A DNA stretch of 61,165 nucleotides from an uncultured Thermoguttaceae bacterium (GCA_938042245.1 CALIRO010000046.1:1-61165), one strand, 5' to 3'. Counted from the first letter of the stretch, positions 24,238 through 34,866 are shown. The notes: generated by a model not told the origin, from the sequence alone. Made by a program: numbers and translations.

Positions 24238-27126
24238 ATGAACAGTCCCCCTGAAGAACTTCTCAGCGCCTACTTGGACGGCGAACTGACGGCCGAAGAA
24301 CAAGCGCAGGTGGAGCGTCTGCTGGCTGGCAGTGCGGAAGCCCGGCAGTTGTTGGAAGAACTTCGCTTGCTGAGCCAATCGCTCCAATCCCTTCCCATGC
24401 ATCAAGTTAGGGAAGATTTGACGGCTAAAGTGTTCCAGGAAGTCCAGCGGCGCAAAGCAGAAACCCCAGCCGAGGTAGCTAGCCTACCCCTGCCCGTATG
24501 CGAGGGAACCCAGCCGGCACCGGCCACGCCAGTTCCGCGGGAGGTTGCGGCCAGTTTGCCCAAGCAGGCGCCGGCGCCGCTAACCGGCCCAGCCCCCTCG
24601 GCTGCCTGCCCAAGAGCTGCTAAGACCAAAGCAGGCCCACCGGCTTCTGCACAACCTGCTGATGACCTCCTGGCAGGCACTGCGCCGAAGGAAGCCCCCG
24701 GATGGCAATGGGCTGCTTTGGTACGTCGGCTTCTTACCTCTAGGGGATTAATCTGGTCGGCCATAGCGGTGCTGGTGGCCGGGCTGATTTGGTGGTTCGG
24801 CCCAGCAGGAACTCGTTCACTTCGCCACATAGCCCTGGCTCCTCCAAGTTCCTTCCCCGATCGACAGGAAGCCGAACAAAAGCCGCCCCCCCGCACTGGA
24901 CCTACCGGCGCTGCCGTTCGCGCTCGTTCTGCGGACGAACCTCCCCTTACATCCGAAGAAAAACACGCCTTGTTAGCGGACTCTCAGCAAAAGCCCCCGG
25001 AAGATGGGAGACCCTCGGCAGATCGGGCCTTCCAGCGCCGCCAAGAATCCGGTTCCGAGGCATTTCGGCAGGGGGCACCTAAGGCAGCATCTGGGGAGCC
25101 AGCCATGCTCCGATCTGCTGCGCCGTCCGCCCCCGCTCTGGAAAAACTAGAAGAAAAGGAATTGAGTAGGGGGTCCCGTGCTTCGGCTTTAGAGGGACCC
25201 AGCAAAGCCTCCGCCAGCAGAGGCCAAGGCTTTGGCGGGGCGGCACCCCCAGGTCCCCAAGCCGGGGCTAGCCCGGAGGTGGCCAAAACGCCGCCTTCGG
25301 CGGACGTCCCGGCGGCTGGACAATCCTCCGCCTTATCAGCCATGAAGGCCGAGCGAGGCAACCGCTCGGGTGAAACTCTGCCTGGGCACCGGGACATGGG
25401 CGTGCAGCCTCCTCCAGCCTCCGCTCCTTCGCCGGAAACGCCCAGCTTGCTCGCCCTGCAGGATAAGGTCCTCCGAAAAGGACCGGAAATACCCCCGTCG
25501 GCTAAAGCTCCTCTCATGGAGGGCAAAGGCTCTGGCCCTTCCGCAGCCGTAGCGAAAACACAACCCCCTCCGAATGAACTAAACAACATCCTGGCCGACC
25601 GCCTGACTCGGACGCCTCTTCCGGCTGATCCGACCCTGGTGGTGGTCTGTGATTTGACTGCGACCGCCCTTCGGCAACAGGCCTTTGAACAAATCCTTTC
25701 CAGCCAACAGATTGCTCTTGTCGAAGCCGATGAAGACGTGTTGGAAGAACTACAAGCAGATTCCCACGCCCTAAGAGGCCCACAGACCGACCCAGGCTTT
25801 GCAATGCCAGGCAAACCGGTCGAAACCGACGGGGCACATAAACCTAAACCTATTACCAGGCCTTCGAAGGATCTTTGGGAACGGGCTGTTGAGCGGGCCA
25901 AGCACCCAACCGAAACCCACCCGGCTCCTTCGAAAATCGCCAAGGCGGAAGCAAGGCCAGATCGAACGGAACAAATAGGAGTTCCGAGCCTTCCCAAGCC
26001 CGGTCCATTCCCTTCAAACTTCCCGGAACCGCTCTGCCAGACGCAATTACACTTCATCCTGGTGGAAGCCAGCCCAGCACAAGTCGAGGGCACCCTTCGA
26101 GCCCTCCAAGCACGTCCGGAGGAGTTTTTGGCTGTTTCGGTTTCTCCGGCACCGGCCGATCCTGGCCAGCAAATCTATCAGCAATACAACCGGGCCTATC
26201 GGGACCCGGGCCTGACGCCTCCTGGAGACCAACCAACTCCGGCCGGGCTAACGCCCTTCAAGGGGCAAACCCTCCAGGCCGATCAATCCCCTTCCCTGAG
26301 GCGATCGGCCACAGGAGAGCCTGTCCAACCGGGCGATGCGGGGTCTGCTCTCGCTAAGGCGCCAGGTCCGTCTGAACACTCGACAACTAGCCCCCCCGGA
26401 GAATCCGCCCAACAAAAAACCCTCCCCCAAAAAGGCCAAGCAACTACTCCTGGGTGGTCGCCGCCGTCTGGCTCGGCAGCGAGGGCAACCCCCGCCCCGG
26501 AAACCCCCCGCCAACAGGCCCCAGTTCAGGGCCAGCAACAGGCCTGGGCTCGTCGACTCCGGTTGCCCGAACACCTGCGCCAACAGCTCGCTTTCCAAGC
26601 CCAGGCACTCTCCCAGTCAAAGGTTCGGGCGGAAGCTGCCGATGCCACTTCTGATTCTGAGCAGATGTTCGCCCAACCAACGGAGCACCCTCCCGCTCTG
26701 TTAGATGAACAGCAAGTTCAGATGGTTCCTCCGTCCCAAGGCCGCCCCGCAGCCGCCGGGCCGCCTTCTGCCCCACCGCCTTCGGAACCTTCCATGGAAA
26801 GCCAACCAGTTCCCTCGGCGGGAAGTTGGCAATTCTCTCCGGCGGCAAAACCGCTAAAACCTTCGGCAAAAACCAAACCAGTTCCCTCTAACTGGAAGCC
26901 ATCCGAAACCCCACTGCCGGAGGAAACATCCTCGGCCAAACCAAAATCGGCTAAACCTACTATGCCCCTAGAACAAGCTCACCCCGACAGCCGTCAAAAA
27001 GCAGATGCTCAGTCCATCTTGGGTTTGCCCACTCCAGCCGAAGAACCTTCTCTGCCCCAACGGGCTCCTCAGGCGCAGCGGCTTCGAGTGTTGTTTGTGC
27101 TTCGGCTCGCCGAGCCATCCCCGTAG
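24238..27126 (+). CDS. Large membrane anti-sigma-type protein with long proline-rich tail
   Basis: The N-terminal 70 residues (PEELLSAYLDGELTAEEQAQVERLLA) match the anti-sigma factor helical domain, without the CxxC zinc ligands. One membrane helix follows near residues 168-188 (LIWSAIAVLVAGLIWWF). The outer 770 residues are dominated by Pro, Ala, Ser, Lys and Gln and look mostly disordered. Two folded islands stand out: PTLVVVCDLTATALRQQAFEQ near 460, and LHFILVEASPAQVEGTL near 605. The protein ends RLRVLFVLRL, an ending I associate with planctomycete anti-sigma proteins. It lies just after an ECF sigma gene, which fits sequestration of that sigma at the membrane. Length (962 aa) is several times that of classic anti-sigma factors. 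Confidence 0.8.
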   Translation: MNSPPEELLSAYLDGELTAEEQAQVERLLAGSAEARQLLEELRLLSQSLQSLPMHQVREDLTAKVFQEVQRRKAETPAEVASLPLPVCEGTQPAPATPVPREVAASLPKQAPAPLTGPAPSAACPRAAKTKAGPPASAQPADDLLAGTAPKEAPGWQWAALVRRLLTSRGLIWSAIAVLVAGLIWWFGPAGTRSLRHIALAPPSSFPDRQEAEQKPPPRTGPTGAAVRARSADEPPLTSEEKHALLADSQQKPPEDGRPSADRAFQRRQESGSEAFRQGAPKAASGEPAMLRSAAPSAPALEKLEEKELSRGSRASALEGPSKASASRGQGFGGAAPPGPQAGASPEVAKTPPSADVPAAGQSSALSAMKAERGNRSGETLPGHRDMGVQPPPASAPSPETPSLLALQDKVLRKGPEIPPSAKAPLMEGKGSGPSAAVAKTQPPPNELNNILADRLTRTPLPADPTLVVVCDLTATALRQQAFEQILSSQQIALVEADEDVLEELQADSHALRGPQTDPGFAMPGKPVETDGAHKPKPITRPSKDLWERAVERAKHPTETHPAPSKIAKAEARPDRTEQIGVPSLPKPGPFPSNFPEPLCQTQLHFILVEASPAQVEGTLRALQARPEEFLAVSVSPAPADPGQQIYQQYNRAYRDPGLTPPGDQPTPAGLTPFKGQTLQADQSPSLRRSATGEPVQPGDAGSALAKAPGPSEHSTTSPPGESAQQKTLPQKGQATTPGWSPPSGSAARATPAPETPRQQAPVQGQQQAWARRLRLPEHLRQQLAFQAQALSQSKVRAEAADATSDSEQMFAQPTEHPPALLDEQQVQMVPPSQGRPAAAGPPSAPPPSEPSMESQPVPSAGSWQFSPAAKPLKPSAKTKPVPSNWKPSETPLPEETSSAKPKSAKPTMPLEQAHPDSRQKADAQSILGLPTPAEEPSLPQRAPQAQRLRVLFVLRLAEPSP

Positions 27127-27242
27127 CCTGGAATTGGACCAGGATAGTCCGATTAGCCAACCGGGCAGACAGCACGTCCGCACTCCGGGCAGCACCGGAT
27201 AGGGAGATTGGGCCAGGATTAGGGCGATTGGGAACCGGGCAT

Positions 27243-28430
27243 TTACTCTTCCTCGGCGGTTCGCTGCTGAGCGGAAGAGAGGTTTTTTTGCAAGAGTCGG
27301 GGCAGTTCCAGGACTGCCCGCATCAGATCGATAGTGAGATATCCGGAAAGGAAGCATAGATAGACGATCACCGGCAAGGCCGCAGCGCCGGCAAGATACC
27401 AAAAGGAGGTCCATACGGTAAGAGAGGAATCCAGCTTTTTAGTGGCCAAAAGCACCAATTCGTACAAAAGTTCTATTGTCCCGTGGAACACGCCCAGACC
27501 AAACAGCACTGGAGTGAGTTTAAGAAGTAATTTGAGCAAAAAGGTCCAGATGCCCAGGGCCTCTTCGCCGGCGCGCGTTTCCGGAGATATAGTAATTTGT
27601 ACCGTTTCTGGAGCTAGGGCCACTAAAGCAGCCACTTCCATCACAATAAACAATTCTACAGCCCAAAGGAGGAGAACATATTGGTTTTCTTGGACGCCAT
27701 AGACCACCAAGCCCAGGACGCTTCCTACCCCAATGGCCAATAGTAAAAGAGCTAGGCAATCCAAAAAGGCGGTGGAGCAGAAGCATGCAGGAGAGCTTTT
27801 GTTCAATCGATCCAAGGCGGGCAGAAACCGACCTGCCGTGTATTGAAGCACGATCAAACCAATCAGGCCAGCCACCCCCCATCCTAAAGGAGAAATTCGT
27901 TTAGTATCGCCACTCTCCACCAACGTAATCAGCAACAAAACAACCATCGCCCCATACAGGGTATAATACCCAACCACCCAAAAGCTCTGACAGGTGGCCT
28001 CTACCAGAACCGCTGGGAAGCAGCGCCGAAACAGATCCAGGAGGAAGTCGAATAGATGTATGGAACCTCCCTCTCTGGCCCGATAGAAAGCCGACAGCGA
28101 TTTTTCAAAACCCCGGCCAGCGGCTTCTGGCAGGACCGCCAAGGGGGAAAAAACCGGAGCCGATGTCCCACCACCAACAAGGGTATCCGCCGGTATGCTC
28201 GATCCCTCCGGCGATCCGGGGCCAGCAACGGAGGTATGGGCAGCCGTCGGGCCTTCGGTTTCAAAAAGTCCTTTGACCCGACGGGCCGGTACCCAGCCAT
28301 CCATCCCCTCTCGCCACACCAAATCCTCCGGCCGCAGCTTACCTGCATCGGCCAAGGCTTTTAGTTCCGCAGCCGACACCGGCCCAAACCGCTGGTTCTC
28401 CTGAGCATAAAACCATTCTACAGGACTCAT
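27243..28430 (-). CDS. GYF_2-domain multi-pass membrane protein
   Basis: Residues about 3-55 form a GYF_2-type domain (WFYAQENQRFGPVSAAELK and DLVWREGMDGWVPA), a cytoplasmic module that usually binds proline-rich peptides. After a Pro/Ser linker come about six hydrophobic helices up to residue 390. The ATG at 28430 is preceded by GGGGAGG at ideal spacing; the frame stays open upstream but without a start signal. The gene is convergent with the Pro-rich anti-sigma gene; a link between a GYF domain and that proline-rich protein is tempting but not supported by anything beyond position. The function is unknown. Confidence 0.82.
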   Translation of the reverse strand: MSPVEWFYAQENQRFGPVSAAELKALADAGKLRPEDLVWREGMDGWVPARRVKGLFETEGPTAAHTSVAGPGSPEGSSIPADTLVGGGTSAPVFSPLAVLPEAAGRGFEKSLSAFYRAREGGSIHLFDFLLDLFRRCFPAVLVEATCQSFWVVGYYTLYGAMVVLLLITLVESGDTKRISPLGWGVAGLIGLIVLQYTAGRFLPALDRLNKSSPACFCSTAFLDCLALLLLAIGVGSVLGLVVYGVQENQYVLLLWAVELFIVMEVAALVALAPETVQITISPETRAGEEALGIWTFLLKLLLKLTPVLFGLGVFHGTIELLYELVLLATKKLDSSLTVWTSFWYLAGAAALPVIVYLCFLSGYLTIDLMRAVLELPRLLQKNLSSAQQRTAEEE

Positions 28431-28688
28431 CAACCTCCCCTTATGTGTTGGAATCAAACCCTCCCCTGAAGGGACATCAAGAGGATGGGAACCGCTTGCC
28501 ACCAAACTGCCCTAAACAAGCTGGGACTTTTCTTCTACAAGCCGGAGTGATACATTGCAGGAAAATCCTGTGTGGGTCATTCGATCCTTTTTAGTTTACT
28601 GGATCCGGTAAGCAATGTCATCCCCTCGCATTGGCCACCCAGAAGGGATGGGAAACGAAGCCCTTTTGCTAGGAGAGGAGGTGTTCTT
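28431..28688. other. Divergent intergenic region
   Basis: 258 bp between the GYF-domain gene and the double-MBL gene. I see ribosome binding sites at both ends but no clear promoter boxes or repeats. Confidence 0.35.
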
Positions 28689-30680
28689 ATGAATCCTCAA
28701 AAAGCGCCCAGACGCCAGTTTTTGAAGCAAGCACTGATTGGAGCAACCGTGGGCGTTCAAGGTCCTGCTCTGCTCAAGAATCCCGGGGCGGAAAAAACAG
28801 GAATTGCCTGGGCGGTTTTGGCCGAGAAACGGCCAACCCCATGCACCCGGGTTTCAGAGCACTTGGCCGTCTTCCATGGCCCGATCCATGTCGGCGTGCT
28901 TTTGGACGGCCAAGGCAAGGCCCTGCTGATCGACTGCGGCGATGGCCGGGTGCAGCAAATTTTGCCCAGCCTCGGTGTGCAGACGGTGGATACGATCCTT
29001 TGCACCCATCATCATCGGGACCAAGCCTGCGGGGCCAACCGGTTTACCCAAAAAGGTGCGAAACTTTTCGTCCCCGCCGCCGAACGCCTCTATTTTGAAA
29101 AACCAGAAACCTACTGGCAGGACCGAAAACAGCGATGGTATTATTCGGTGTTCCATCCTCATCGGCTGATGCTGGTCGAAGGGTTGCCGGTAGCCGGGGA
29201 GTGTAAAGAAAATCAGGAGATTCCTTGGGGACCGGCCCGCATCCAGGTTTTGGCCACTCCGGGACACACGGACGGGTCGGTCAGTTTTCTGGTGGAAGTC
29301 GATGGCCGACGAGTGGTCTTCTGCGGCGATCTAATCTACGACCACGGTCAGCTCTGGGAACTGTACAGTCTGCAAAAGGGTTTCCGACGAGGTAAACGTC
29401 AGATCAGCGATTACCACGGCTTTATGGGCGCCCAGTGGGAGCTGAAGGAGAGTCTAAATCAGCTCCGAAAAGCCAAGCCCGATCTGCTCATCCCCTCCCA
29501 TGGCCGGATCATGGAAAAGCCGGCCGAGGCCATCGACGCCCTAATAGCCCGGATAGACACCTGTTACGACAAATACGTGGCTATATCCGCCCTTCGGCAT
29601 TATTTTCCGGAGCTATTTGAGGAGTTTGAGGGCCGGCCGGGGCACATGCCGCTCCGGCCCGGACTGCCTGTGCCGGACTGCCTTCGCCACATGGGCACCA
29701 CCTGGATTTTGGTTTCCAAGGAGAACAAGGCGGCTTTGGTGATGGACTGCGGCCATCCGGGAATCGTCAAAACCCTCCAGCAGATGCAAGAAAAAGGGGA
29801 AATCGGGCCGATCGAGGCCCTATGGATCACCCACTATCATAATGATCATGTCGGCGGCGTGGCCGAATTCCAGAAAACCTTCGATTGCCCATGCATTGCT
29901 GAGGAACATCTCGCAGCAGTGCTTACCCAACCGATGGCCTGGCGATTGCCTTGCATTTCCCCGGACCTGATCCGAGTGCATCGGCCTACCAAGCACGGCC
30001 AGACGTGGACCTGGCATGAGTATAAACTGACCGCCTTTTTCTTTCCGGGCCAGACGCTGTATCATGACGCCCTGTTGGTCGAGCAGGGCGATTTGAAGAT
30101 GCTATTTGTGGGCGATTCGTTCACGCCGGCAGGGATCGACGACTACTGTGCGCAGAATCGGAACTGGCTCGGCCGGGATGTGGGGTTCGATCGGTGCCTG
30201 GCCCTGCTCGAACAGATCAAACCGACCCATCTGTTCAATTGCCATGTGGATGTAGCTTTCCAGTTCCGTCCCGAAGACATTCGGTTCATGCGGGCCAATT
30301 TGGCCGAGCGGGAAAAACTGTTCGGCCAGCTTATGCCCTGGGACCATCCGAACTACGGGATGGATGAGTCCTGGGTGCGGGCGTTTCCGTATGAACAGAA
30401 GGTCAAACCAGGCCAGGGAGTAACTCTGGAAGTGGTGGTAACGAATCATTCGGCTCAGGCGCAGGAGTCGGCACTTCGGGCGGTACTGCCCACGGCTTGG
30501 GGCGGCGGCGCCACGGACTGGTCCACCGCCCAAATCCCGGCCAAAACCGAACAAGGCCTCCGCCTCCAAATACCGATCCCCGCCTCCGCCAAACCAGGCC
30601 GATATGTCCTGCCCATCGACGTGCGCCACGGCCCCTGGGACCTCCCGCAGTTTGCCGAAACCGTACTGCAACTCGAATGA
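28689..30680 (+). CDS. Tat-exported protein with two metallo-beta-lactamase-fold domains
   Basis: The N-terminus APRRQFLKQALIG is a twin-arginine signal. The first MBL domain has THHHRDQ at residues 106-112, where the last ligand of HxHxDH is Gln, plus TPGHTDGS and VFCGDLIYD. The second, starting near residue 340, has the full THYHNDH motif near 380-386, a later LFVGDSFTP and a FNCHVD ligand. The C-terminus, about 570-663, is a beta-sandwich of the type found in cell-surface proteins (PGQGVTLEVVVTNHS). The ATG at 28689 follows GAGGAGGTG. The substrate is unknown; hydrolases of this fold act on esters, lactones and phosphoesters. Only the second domain has an intact metal site by sequence. Confidence 0.83.
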   Translation: MNPQKAPRRQFLKQALIGATVGVQGPALLKNPGAEKTGIAWAVLAEKRPTPCTRVSEHLAVFHGPIHVGVLLDGQGKALLIDCGDGRVQQILPSLGVQTVDTILCTHHHRDQACGANRFTQKGAKLFVPAAERLYFEKPETYWQDRKQRWYYSVFHPHRLMLVEGLPVAGECKENQEIPWGPARIQVLATPGHTDGSVSFLVEVDGRRVVFCGDLIYDHGQLWELYSLQKGFRRGKRQISDYHGFMGAQWELKESLNQLRKAKPDLLIPSHGRIMEKPAEAIDALIARIDTCYDKYVAISALRHYFPELFEEFEGRPGHMPLRPGLPVPDCLRHMGTTWILVSKENKAALVMDCGHPGIVKTLQQMQEKGEIGPIEALWITHYHNDHVGGVAEFQKTFDCPCIAEEHLAAVLTQPMAWRLPCISPDLIRVHRPTKHGQTWTWHEYKLTAFFFPGQTLYHDALLVEQGDLKMLFVGDSFTPAGIDDYCAQNRNWLGRDVGFDRCLALLEQIKPTHLFNCHVDVAFQFRPEDIRFMRANLAEREKLFGQLMPWDHPNYGMDESWVRAFPYEQKVKPGQGVTLEVVVTNHSAQAQESALRAVLPTAWGGGATDWSTAQIPAKTEQGLRLQIPIPASAKPGRYVLPIDVRHGPWDLPQFAETVLQLE

Positions 30681-30835
30681 GCTTGCCAGAATCAACTCCT
30701 GCATAAAATTGGAAGAGGAATATTCTTTTTGGAGGCTGGTCGCTGGGGTTAGACCTGGTGATCGGCTCCCCCCAGGAGGAAGCACGAAAGTACACCCTAA
30801 GGAAACATTTCCATGGTTTAGGAGGTATTTGTTCA

Positions 30836-32023
30836 GTGGCCTTGTTCCGGACGTCTATAGAACCGGGCGGCAGCCCGACAGACCCATTCCTACTCCGCCG
30901 ACCGACTCGAGCGGTGCGGGTGGGCAGTGTGTGGATCGGCGGAGGCCATCCGATCGTGGTGCAAAGCATGTGCGCCACCCGGACTTCGGACGTTCCGGCC
31001 ACGGTTCGGCAAATCAACCAATTGGTTCAAGCCGGGGCGGGGATCGTGCGCCTTGCCGTGGATAACCGCCGGGATCTGCATGCCTTGGCCGAAATCCGCC
31101 AACAGGTCCAGGCTAACCTGGCTGTGGACCTGCAAGAGAACTATCGGCTTGCGGAGGAAGCGGCCCCGTTGGTACAAAAGCTCCGATATAATCCTGGCCA
31201 TCTGCATCATCAGGAGCCCCATCGGGCCTGGCAAGATAAGGTGCGGTGGCTGGCCGAGGTGGCCGCCCGGTATGATTGTGCGCTGCGGGTAGGGGTGAAC
31301 TGTGGTTCGGTGGATCCGGCCATTCAAGCCCGATTCCCACCAGAAGACAGCCTAGGACCGATGCTGGCCAGTGCGCTGGAACATTGCGAGCTATTAGATC
31401 GGCTGGGATTTGGCCGGTATTGTGTGTCGCTGAAAGATTCCGATCCGCAGAAGGTTGTAGAAGCCAATCGGCAATTTGCCGCGCAGAGGCCGGATGTGCC
31501 GTTGCATCTGGGGGTAACCGAAGCGGGCCTGCCGCCCGAAGGAATCCGAAAAACCCGCTGGGCCCTGATGCGCTTGCTTCGGGAGGGGATCGGAGATACG
31601 ATCCGGGTCTCGCTTACCGTGCCAGCGGAGAAAAAGCATTTGGAGGTGGAGGCGGCACAGGCGATTTTGGCCGACCTGGCTGCCGGCCAATGCGAACCGC
31701 CGCTGGAGCAAACCGGCCGGAAGCTAAATATCGTCAGTTGCCCAAGCTGTTCCCGGGTGGAAAACGAAGCTTTTGTTCAGTTAGCCGAAAAGGTCCGGGC
31801 CATCTGTCAGCCTTTCCAGCACCTACCGATTACCATTGCCGTGATGGGTTGCCGGGTCAATGGACCGGGCGAAACCGATTCGGCCGATCTGGGCCTCTGG
31901 TGCGGCCCCAATCGAGTCAACCTCAAACGGGGCAGCCAACTTCTAGGCTCTTTCGGCTACGAGGAAGTGCTGCCCCGCCTTGAAGCGGAACTCCACCAGC
32001 TTGCCAGCCAGCACCGGCAATAG
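30836..32023 (+). CDS. ispG: 4-hydroxy-3-methylbut-2-enyl diphosphate synthase
   Basis: IspG converts MEcPP to HMBPP in the MEP isoprenoid pathway using a [4Fe-4S] cluster. The cluster cysteines are visible as C302 and C305 in SCPSCSRVE and C339 in [10 protein letters not shown], with the ligand Glu346 in the last motif. The TIM-barrel start [11 protein letters not shown] and the RVGVNCGS strand are typical. The length, about 395 residues, fits the short bacterial form without the plant-type insert. I chose the GTG at 30836 because GGAGGT lies 8 bp upstream; a GTG at 30758 is open but lacks a signal. It follows the double-MBL gene by 155 bp and may be transcribed separately. Confidence 0.95.
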   Translation: MALFRTSIEPGGSPTDPFLLRRPTRAVRVGSVWIGGGHPIVVQSMCATRTSDVPATVRQINQLVQAGAGIVRLAVDNRRDLHALAEIRQQVQANLAVDLQENYRLAEEAAPLVQKLRYNPGHLHHQEPHRAWQDKVRWLAEVAARYDCALRVGVNCGSVDPAIQARFPPEDSLGPMLASALEHCELLDRLGFGRYCVSLKDSDPQKVVEANRQFAAQRPDVPLHLGVTEAGLPPEGIRKTRWALMRLLREGIGDTIRVSLTVPAEKKHLEVEAAQAILADLAAGQCEPPLEQTGRKLNIVSCPSCSRVENEAFVQLAEKVRAICQPFQHLPITIAVMGCRVNGPGETDSADLGLWCGPNRVNLKRGSQLLGSFGYEEVLPRLEAELHQLASQHRQ

Positions 32024-32182
32024 CCTTTCTGAAATCCTTTGGCCACCGCATAGGCCCACCCTGTCAGTTCTAGGCAACCGGAGACCCCGTGCCTATTCCA
32101 GGAAATGGTGGATTCCCGCCTTCGACGCAGCGCAGACTTCCCTGGGCACTCAGGGCCCTTCCCAGACCGAACAGGGGCAATT

Positions 32183-32899
32183 CTATTCGGGCAGGTAGAG
32201 GAGTCGGCCGCAGGATTTGCAGAAGACGACTTCGTTGAGTTTGATTTTGCTGATCATGTTGATGGGGACTTGTTGGTGGCAACCGCCGCAGGATTCGCCT
32301 TCGACCGGTGCTAGGGCCTGGTCGCCCCGTTGGCGGAGGAGCCGATGATAGACTTCTCGGATCTCCTCCGACAGGAGTGTTTCCTGGTGGGCTAGGTCAG
32401 CTTCAACCCGCCGGATTTCCGCTTCGATAAGGGGCTGTTGGTTTTGGACTTCCTGCCGGGTCTTTTCCAGCTCAGTTTTGGCCACAGCTAAGTCGGCCTG
32501 GGCTTGATCCAAGGTCAGCTTAAACTGGTCGATCTTTTCCAGGCCTTCGAGGATTTCATCTTCCAGCACGCTATTGGCCATTTTGACGGCTTTGATCTGT
32601 TCCAGAAGGGCCTGGTATTCGGGATTGGTTTTGGCTTCGTTGAGTTGCCGTTGGTAACGTTGGATTCTTTCTTCGCCTTCGCGGAGCTGGAGTTGTTTTT
32701 CATCCACAGCCATTCGGAGGGCTTTGGCTTCGGCCTGCAGTTGGGCCAGGCGCTGTTCCAGGCGTTGGACATGGGCTTGGTGAGCCTGGATAAGTCGGGG
32801 ACCTCGGGCCAGGCGCTCTCGCAAATCCGCCAACTGCCGATGAATCCGATGCAATGTACGGAGCACATCCAACGTAACAGGAGGTTGGGATGCATTCAT
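32183..32899 (-). CDS. C4-type zinc ribbon coiled-coil protein (DUF164/CdsZ-like)
   Basis: About residues 10-175 form a long antiparallel coiled coil, rich in Leu, Gln and Glu. The C-terminus carries a zinc ribbon with CGGC and CKSC pairs, about 20 residues apart, ending GRLLYLPE. Members of this family have been reported as chaperone-like or secretion-linked factors, but the general bacterial role is not settled. The 238-residue length is normal. It lies 311 bp downstream of rpoD, beyond a strong terminator, so it should have its own promoter. Confidence 0.88.
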   Translation of the reverse strand: MNASQPPVTLDVLRTLHRIHRQLADLRERLARGPRLIQAHQAHVQRLEQRLAQLQAEAKALRMAVDEKQLQLREGEERIQRYQRQLNEAKTNPEYQALLEQIKAVKMANSVLEDEILEGLEKIDQFKLTLDQAQADLAVAKTELEKTRQEVQNQQPLIEAEIRRVEADLAHQETLLSEEIREVYHRLLRQRGDQALAPVEGESCGGCHQQVPINMISKIKLNEVVFCKSCGRLLYLPE

Positions 32900-33210
32900 C
32901 GGAAGCCCTCACTTATAAAGGACGAAGTTAAAAATAATTTAACATAAGCAATATACACAAAATAGGCAAAGAATGCCTGCCTCTAAAACTCCTGGAAACA
33001 ATCCCAATGGGGAGAAAAAATTCTATTTTCCCAGTTTTTTTCCAATTAAAAAAGCCGCTGATTCTGCCAGTGAACCAGCGGCATTCCCCCTGTTGGAGGG
33101 GGAGGCAGGAGAATCCATAACTCCGTGGATTGGCCAACGGCAAGGCGAAAAGGGGATGACAATCTTTAAAGGGAGGTAATACCCCCCCAAACGGTGCACA
33201 TCGAGGTAAA
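32900..33210. other. Intergenic region downstream of rpoD
   Basis: 311 bp that hold the rpoD terminator (33048-33082) and about 150 bp of AT-rich DNA before the zinc-ribbon gene, where its promoter should lie. No gene is seen. Confidence 0.45.
33048..33082 (-). terminator. Rho-independent terminator of rpoD
   Basis: On the minus strand GCCGCTG pairs perfectly with CAGCGGC around a 15-nt loop and is followed by TTTTTT and an AT-rich tail. It lies about 130 bp after the rpoD stop codon. Confidence 0.85.
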
Positions 33211-34866
33211 TTAGCCTGCCTTTCGTTCCAGAAACCCGACCAACTGGTCTGCTCGGACCGGATGCTGGAGTTTGGAAAGCGCTTTAGCTTCAATTTGCCG
33301 GACCCGTTCCCGAGTAACCTTGAAAATCCGACCCACCTCTTCCAGGGTATAGGGAGACCCATCCATAAGGCCATATCGGAGTCGGATGATCTCCCGCTCT
33401 CGATAGGTAAGAGTCTTAAGCAGGGCTTCGATCTTCTGCTGCAGGAGGGCATGGTGGGCCACTCGATCGGGTCGGTGCGAAGTAAAATCTTCGATAAAAT
33501 CTCCGACACAACTGTCCTCATTGTCGCCCATGGGTCGATTTAGACTAATCGGTTGTCGGCCAATGTTCAAGACTCGGCGGGTTTCTTCCAGGGATAGATT
33601 GGCGGCCGCTGCTAATTCTTCTGTTGTGGGTTCTCGGCCCAATTCTTGCAAGAGGCACTGGGAAACATTTTTTAATTTTCCTAGCATGTCCAGGATATGG
33701 ACTGGGATACGGATGGTGCGAGCTTGTTCGGCAATAGCCCGGGTAATTGCCTGCCGAATCCACCAGGTGGCGTAGGTGGAAAACTTATAGCCTCGGCGAT
33801 ATTCGTATTTATCCACCGCCCGCATCAAACCGGTATTGCCCTCCTGAATGAGATCCAAAAAGCTCAGCCCCCGATTTCGATATTTCTTGGCAATCGAAAC
33901 TACTAGCCGAAGGTTCCCGCTGGAGAGTTGCTGTTTAGCTTCTTCATAGGCTTGGAATTGCTGGGCCATCTGTTGGCAGCGGATTCGCAGACTTCGAGGG
34001 CTTTCCTGAGTCTGGAGCATGAGGCTGCGAAGTTCTTTGCGTAGTTGGAGCAATCGGCCGCGGAGGTTGGGGTCGGCTTTACAGCGGGTAATCTCCTGAC
34101 GTACCTGGTCCATGCGCCGAGAAGCCTGTTCAAGATAGCGCATCATCGTCTGAATCCGGCGGGTTCGCAGGCTAAGTTCTTCCAGCAGGATGAGGATCTT
34201 CCGCCGACGGCGGAGAAATCGACGCCGCGCCTCGGCGCGTTGTTCCGGCAGGGTGGATCGCCGAATCAGCTTCGCAAAATCCTCCTGATTGGCTTCCATC
34301 AGGTGTTTAATGGTTTTGAGATTGTGCGGCATGCGCCGCTGAATCTGTTCTTTGGTCAATCCTTCGGTAAGCGAGACCTTGATCGTCCGGTCGAAAGGCA
34401 GGTGGCCTTTGAAGACTTTCAGCAGAGTATGATAGGTAGCACGGCTGGCTAGGGAACAGCCCAATACAGTGCGGCGGAATCGCTTCCGGGTGACTTCGAT
34501 TTTTTTGGCCAGGGCGATTTCTTCCTCTCGGCTCAGCAGCGGGATTTCCGACATTTGGGCCAAATACAACCGGATCGGATCGCTGGACCATTTGCTCTTT
34601 TCTTGCAGAGCTGCCACCGACAGGGGTTCTTCAGAAGCCGATGGATCTGCTGGGGGGACGCCGCCGGGGGCGTCGAAAAACTCCGGTTCTGGGGCCTTTT
34701 CTACTAGCTCCACCCCAGCCCGATCCAAGGCCCTCAGGAGGGCGTCGATCCGTTCCGGATTGACCTTTTCATCTGGAAGGTACTGAGTTACCTGATCGTA
34801 GGTTAAATATCCTTGAGCTTTTCCTTTGGCAACCAATTTGTGCAACTCTTGTTCAAAGTGTTCCAC
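33211..34866 (-). CDS. rpoD: Primary RNA polymerase sigma factor
   Basis: The housekeeping sigma factor selects most promoters. Region 1.1 is at the N-terminus (residues about 1-50, [16 protein letters not shown]). Region 1.2 is [18 protein letters not shown] near 93-110. A non-conserved region of about 190 residues follows. Region 2 includes [20 protein letters not shown], the [19 protein letters not shown] stretch and [13 protein letters not shown]. Region 3 is [10 protein letters not shown], and region 4 ends in [20 protein letters not shown]. At 551 residues it is a normal group 1 sigma. It lies downstream of dnaG on the same strand, as in the classical macromolecular synthesis operon, though 502 bp apart. 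Confidence 0.96.
   Translation of the reverse strand: MEHFEQELHKLVAKGKAQGYLTYDQVTQYLPDEKVNPERIDALLRALDRAGVELVEKAPEPEFFDAPGGVPPADPSASEEPLSVAALQEKSKWSSDPIRLYLAQMSEIPLLSREEEIALAKKIEVTRKRFRRTVLGCSLASRATYHTLLKVFKGHLPFDRTIKVSLTEGLTKEQIQRRMPHNLKTIKHLMEANQEDFAKLIRRSTLPEQRAEARRRFLRRRRKILILLEELSLRTRRIQTMMRYLEQASRRMDQVRQEITRCKADPNLRGRLLQLRKELRSLMLQTQESPRSLRIRCQQMAQQFQAYEEAKQQLSSGNLRLVVSIAKKYRNRGLSFLDLIQEGNTGLMRAVDKYEYRRGYKFSTYATWWIRQAITRAIAEQARTIRIPVHILDMLGKLKNVSQCLLQELGREPTTEELAAAANLSLEETRRVLNIGRQPISLNRPMGDNEDSCVGDFIEDFTSHRPDRVAHHALLQQKIEALLKTLTYREREIIRLRYGLMDGSPYTLEEVGRIFKVTRERVRQIEAKALSKLQHPVRADQLVGFLERKAG

Noticed and set aside
24984..26093. 369-codon minus-strand frame, Ser/Arg/Gly-rich
   Set aside because: It is antisense to the Pro/Ala-rich part of the anti-sigma gene, where low-complexity codons keep the other strand open.
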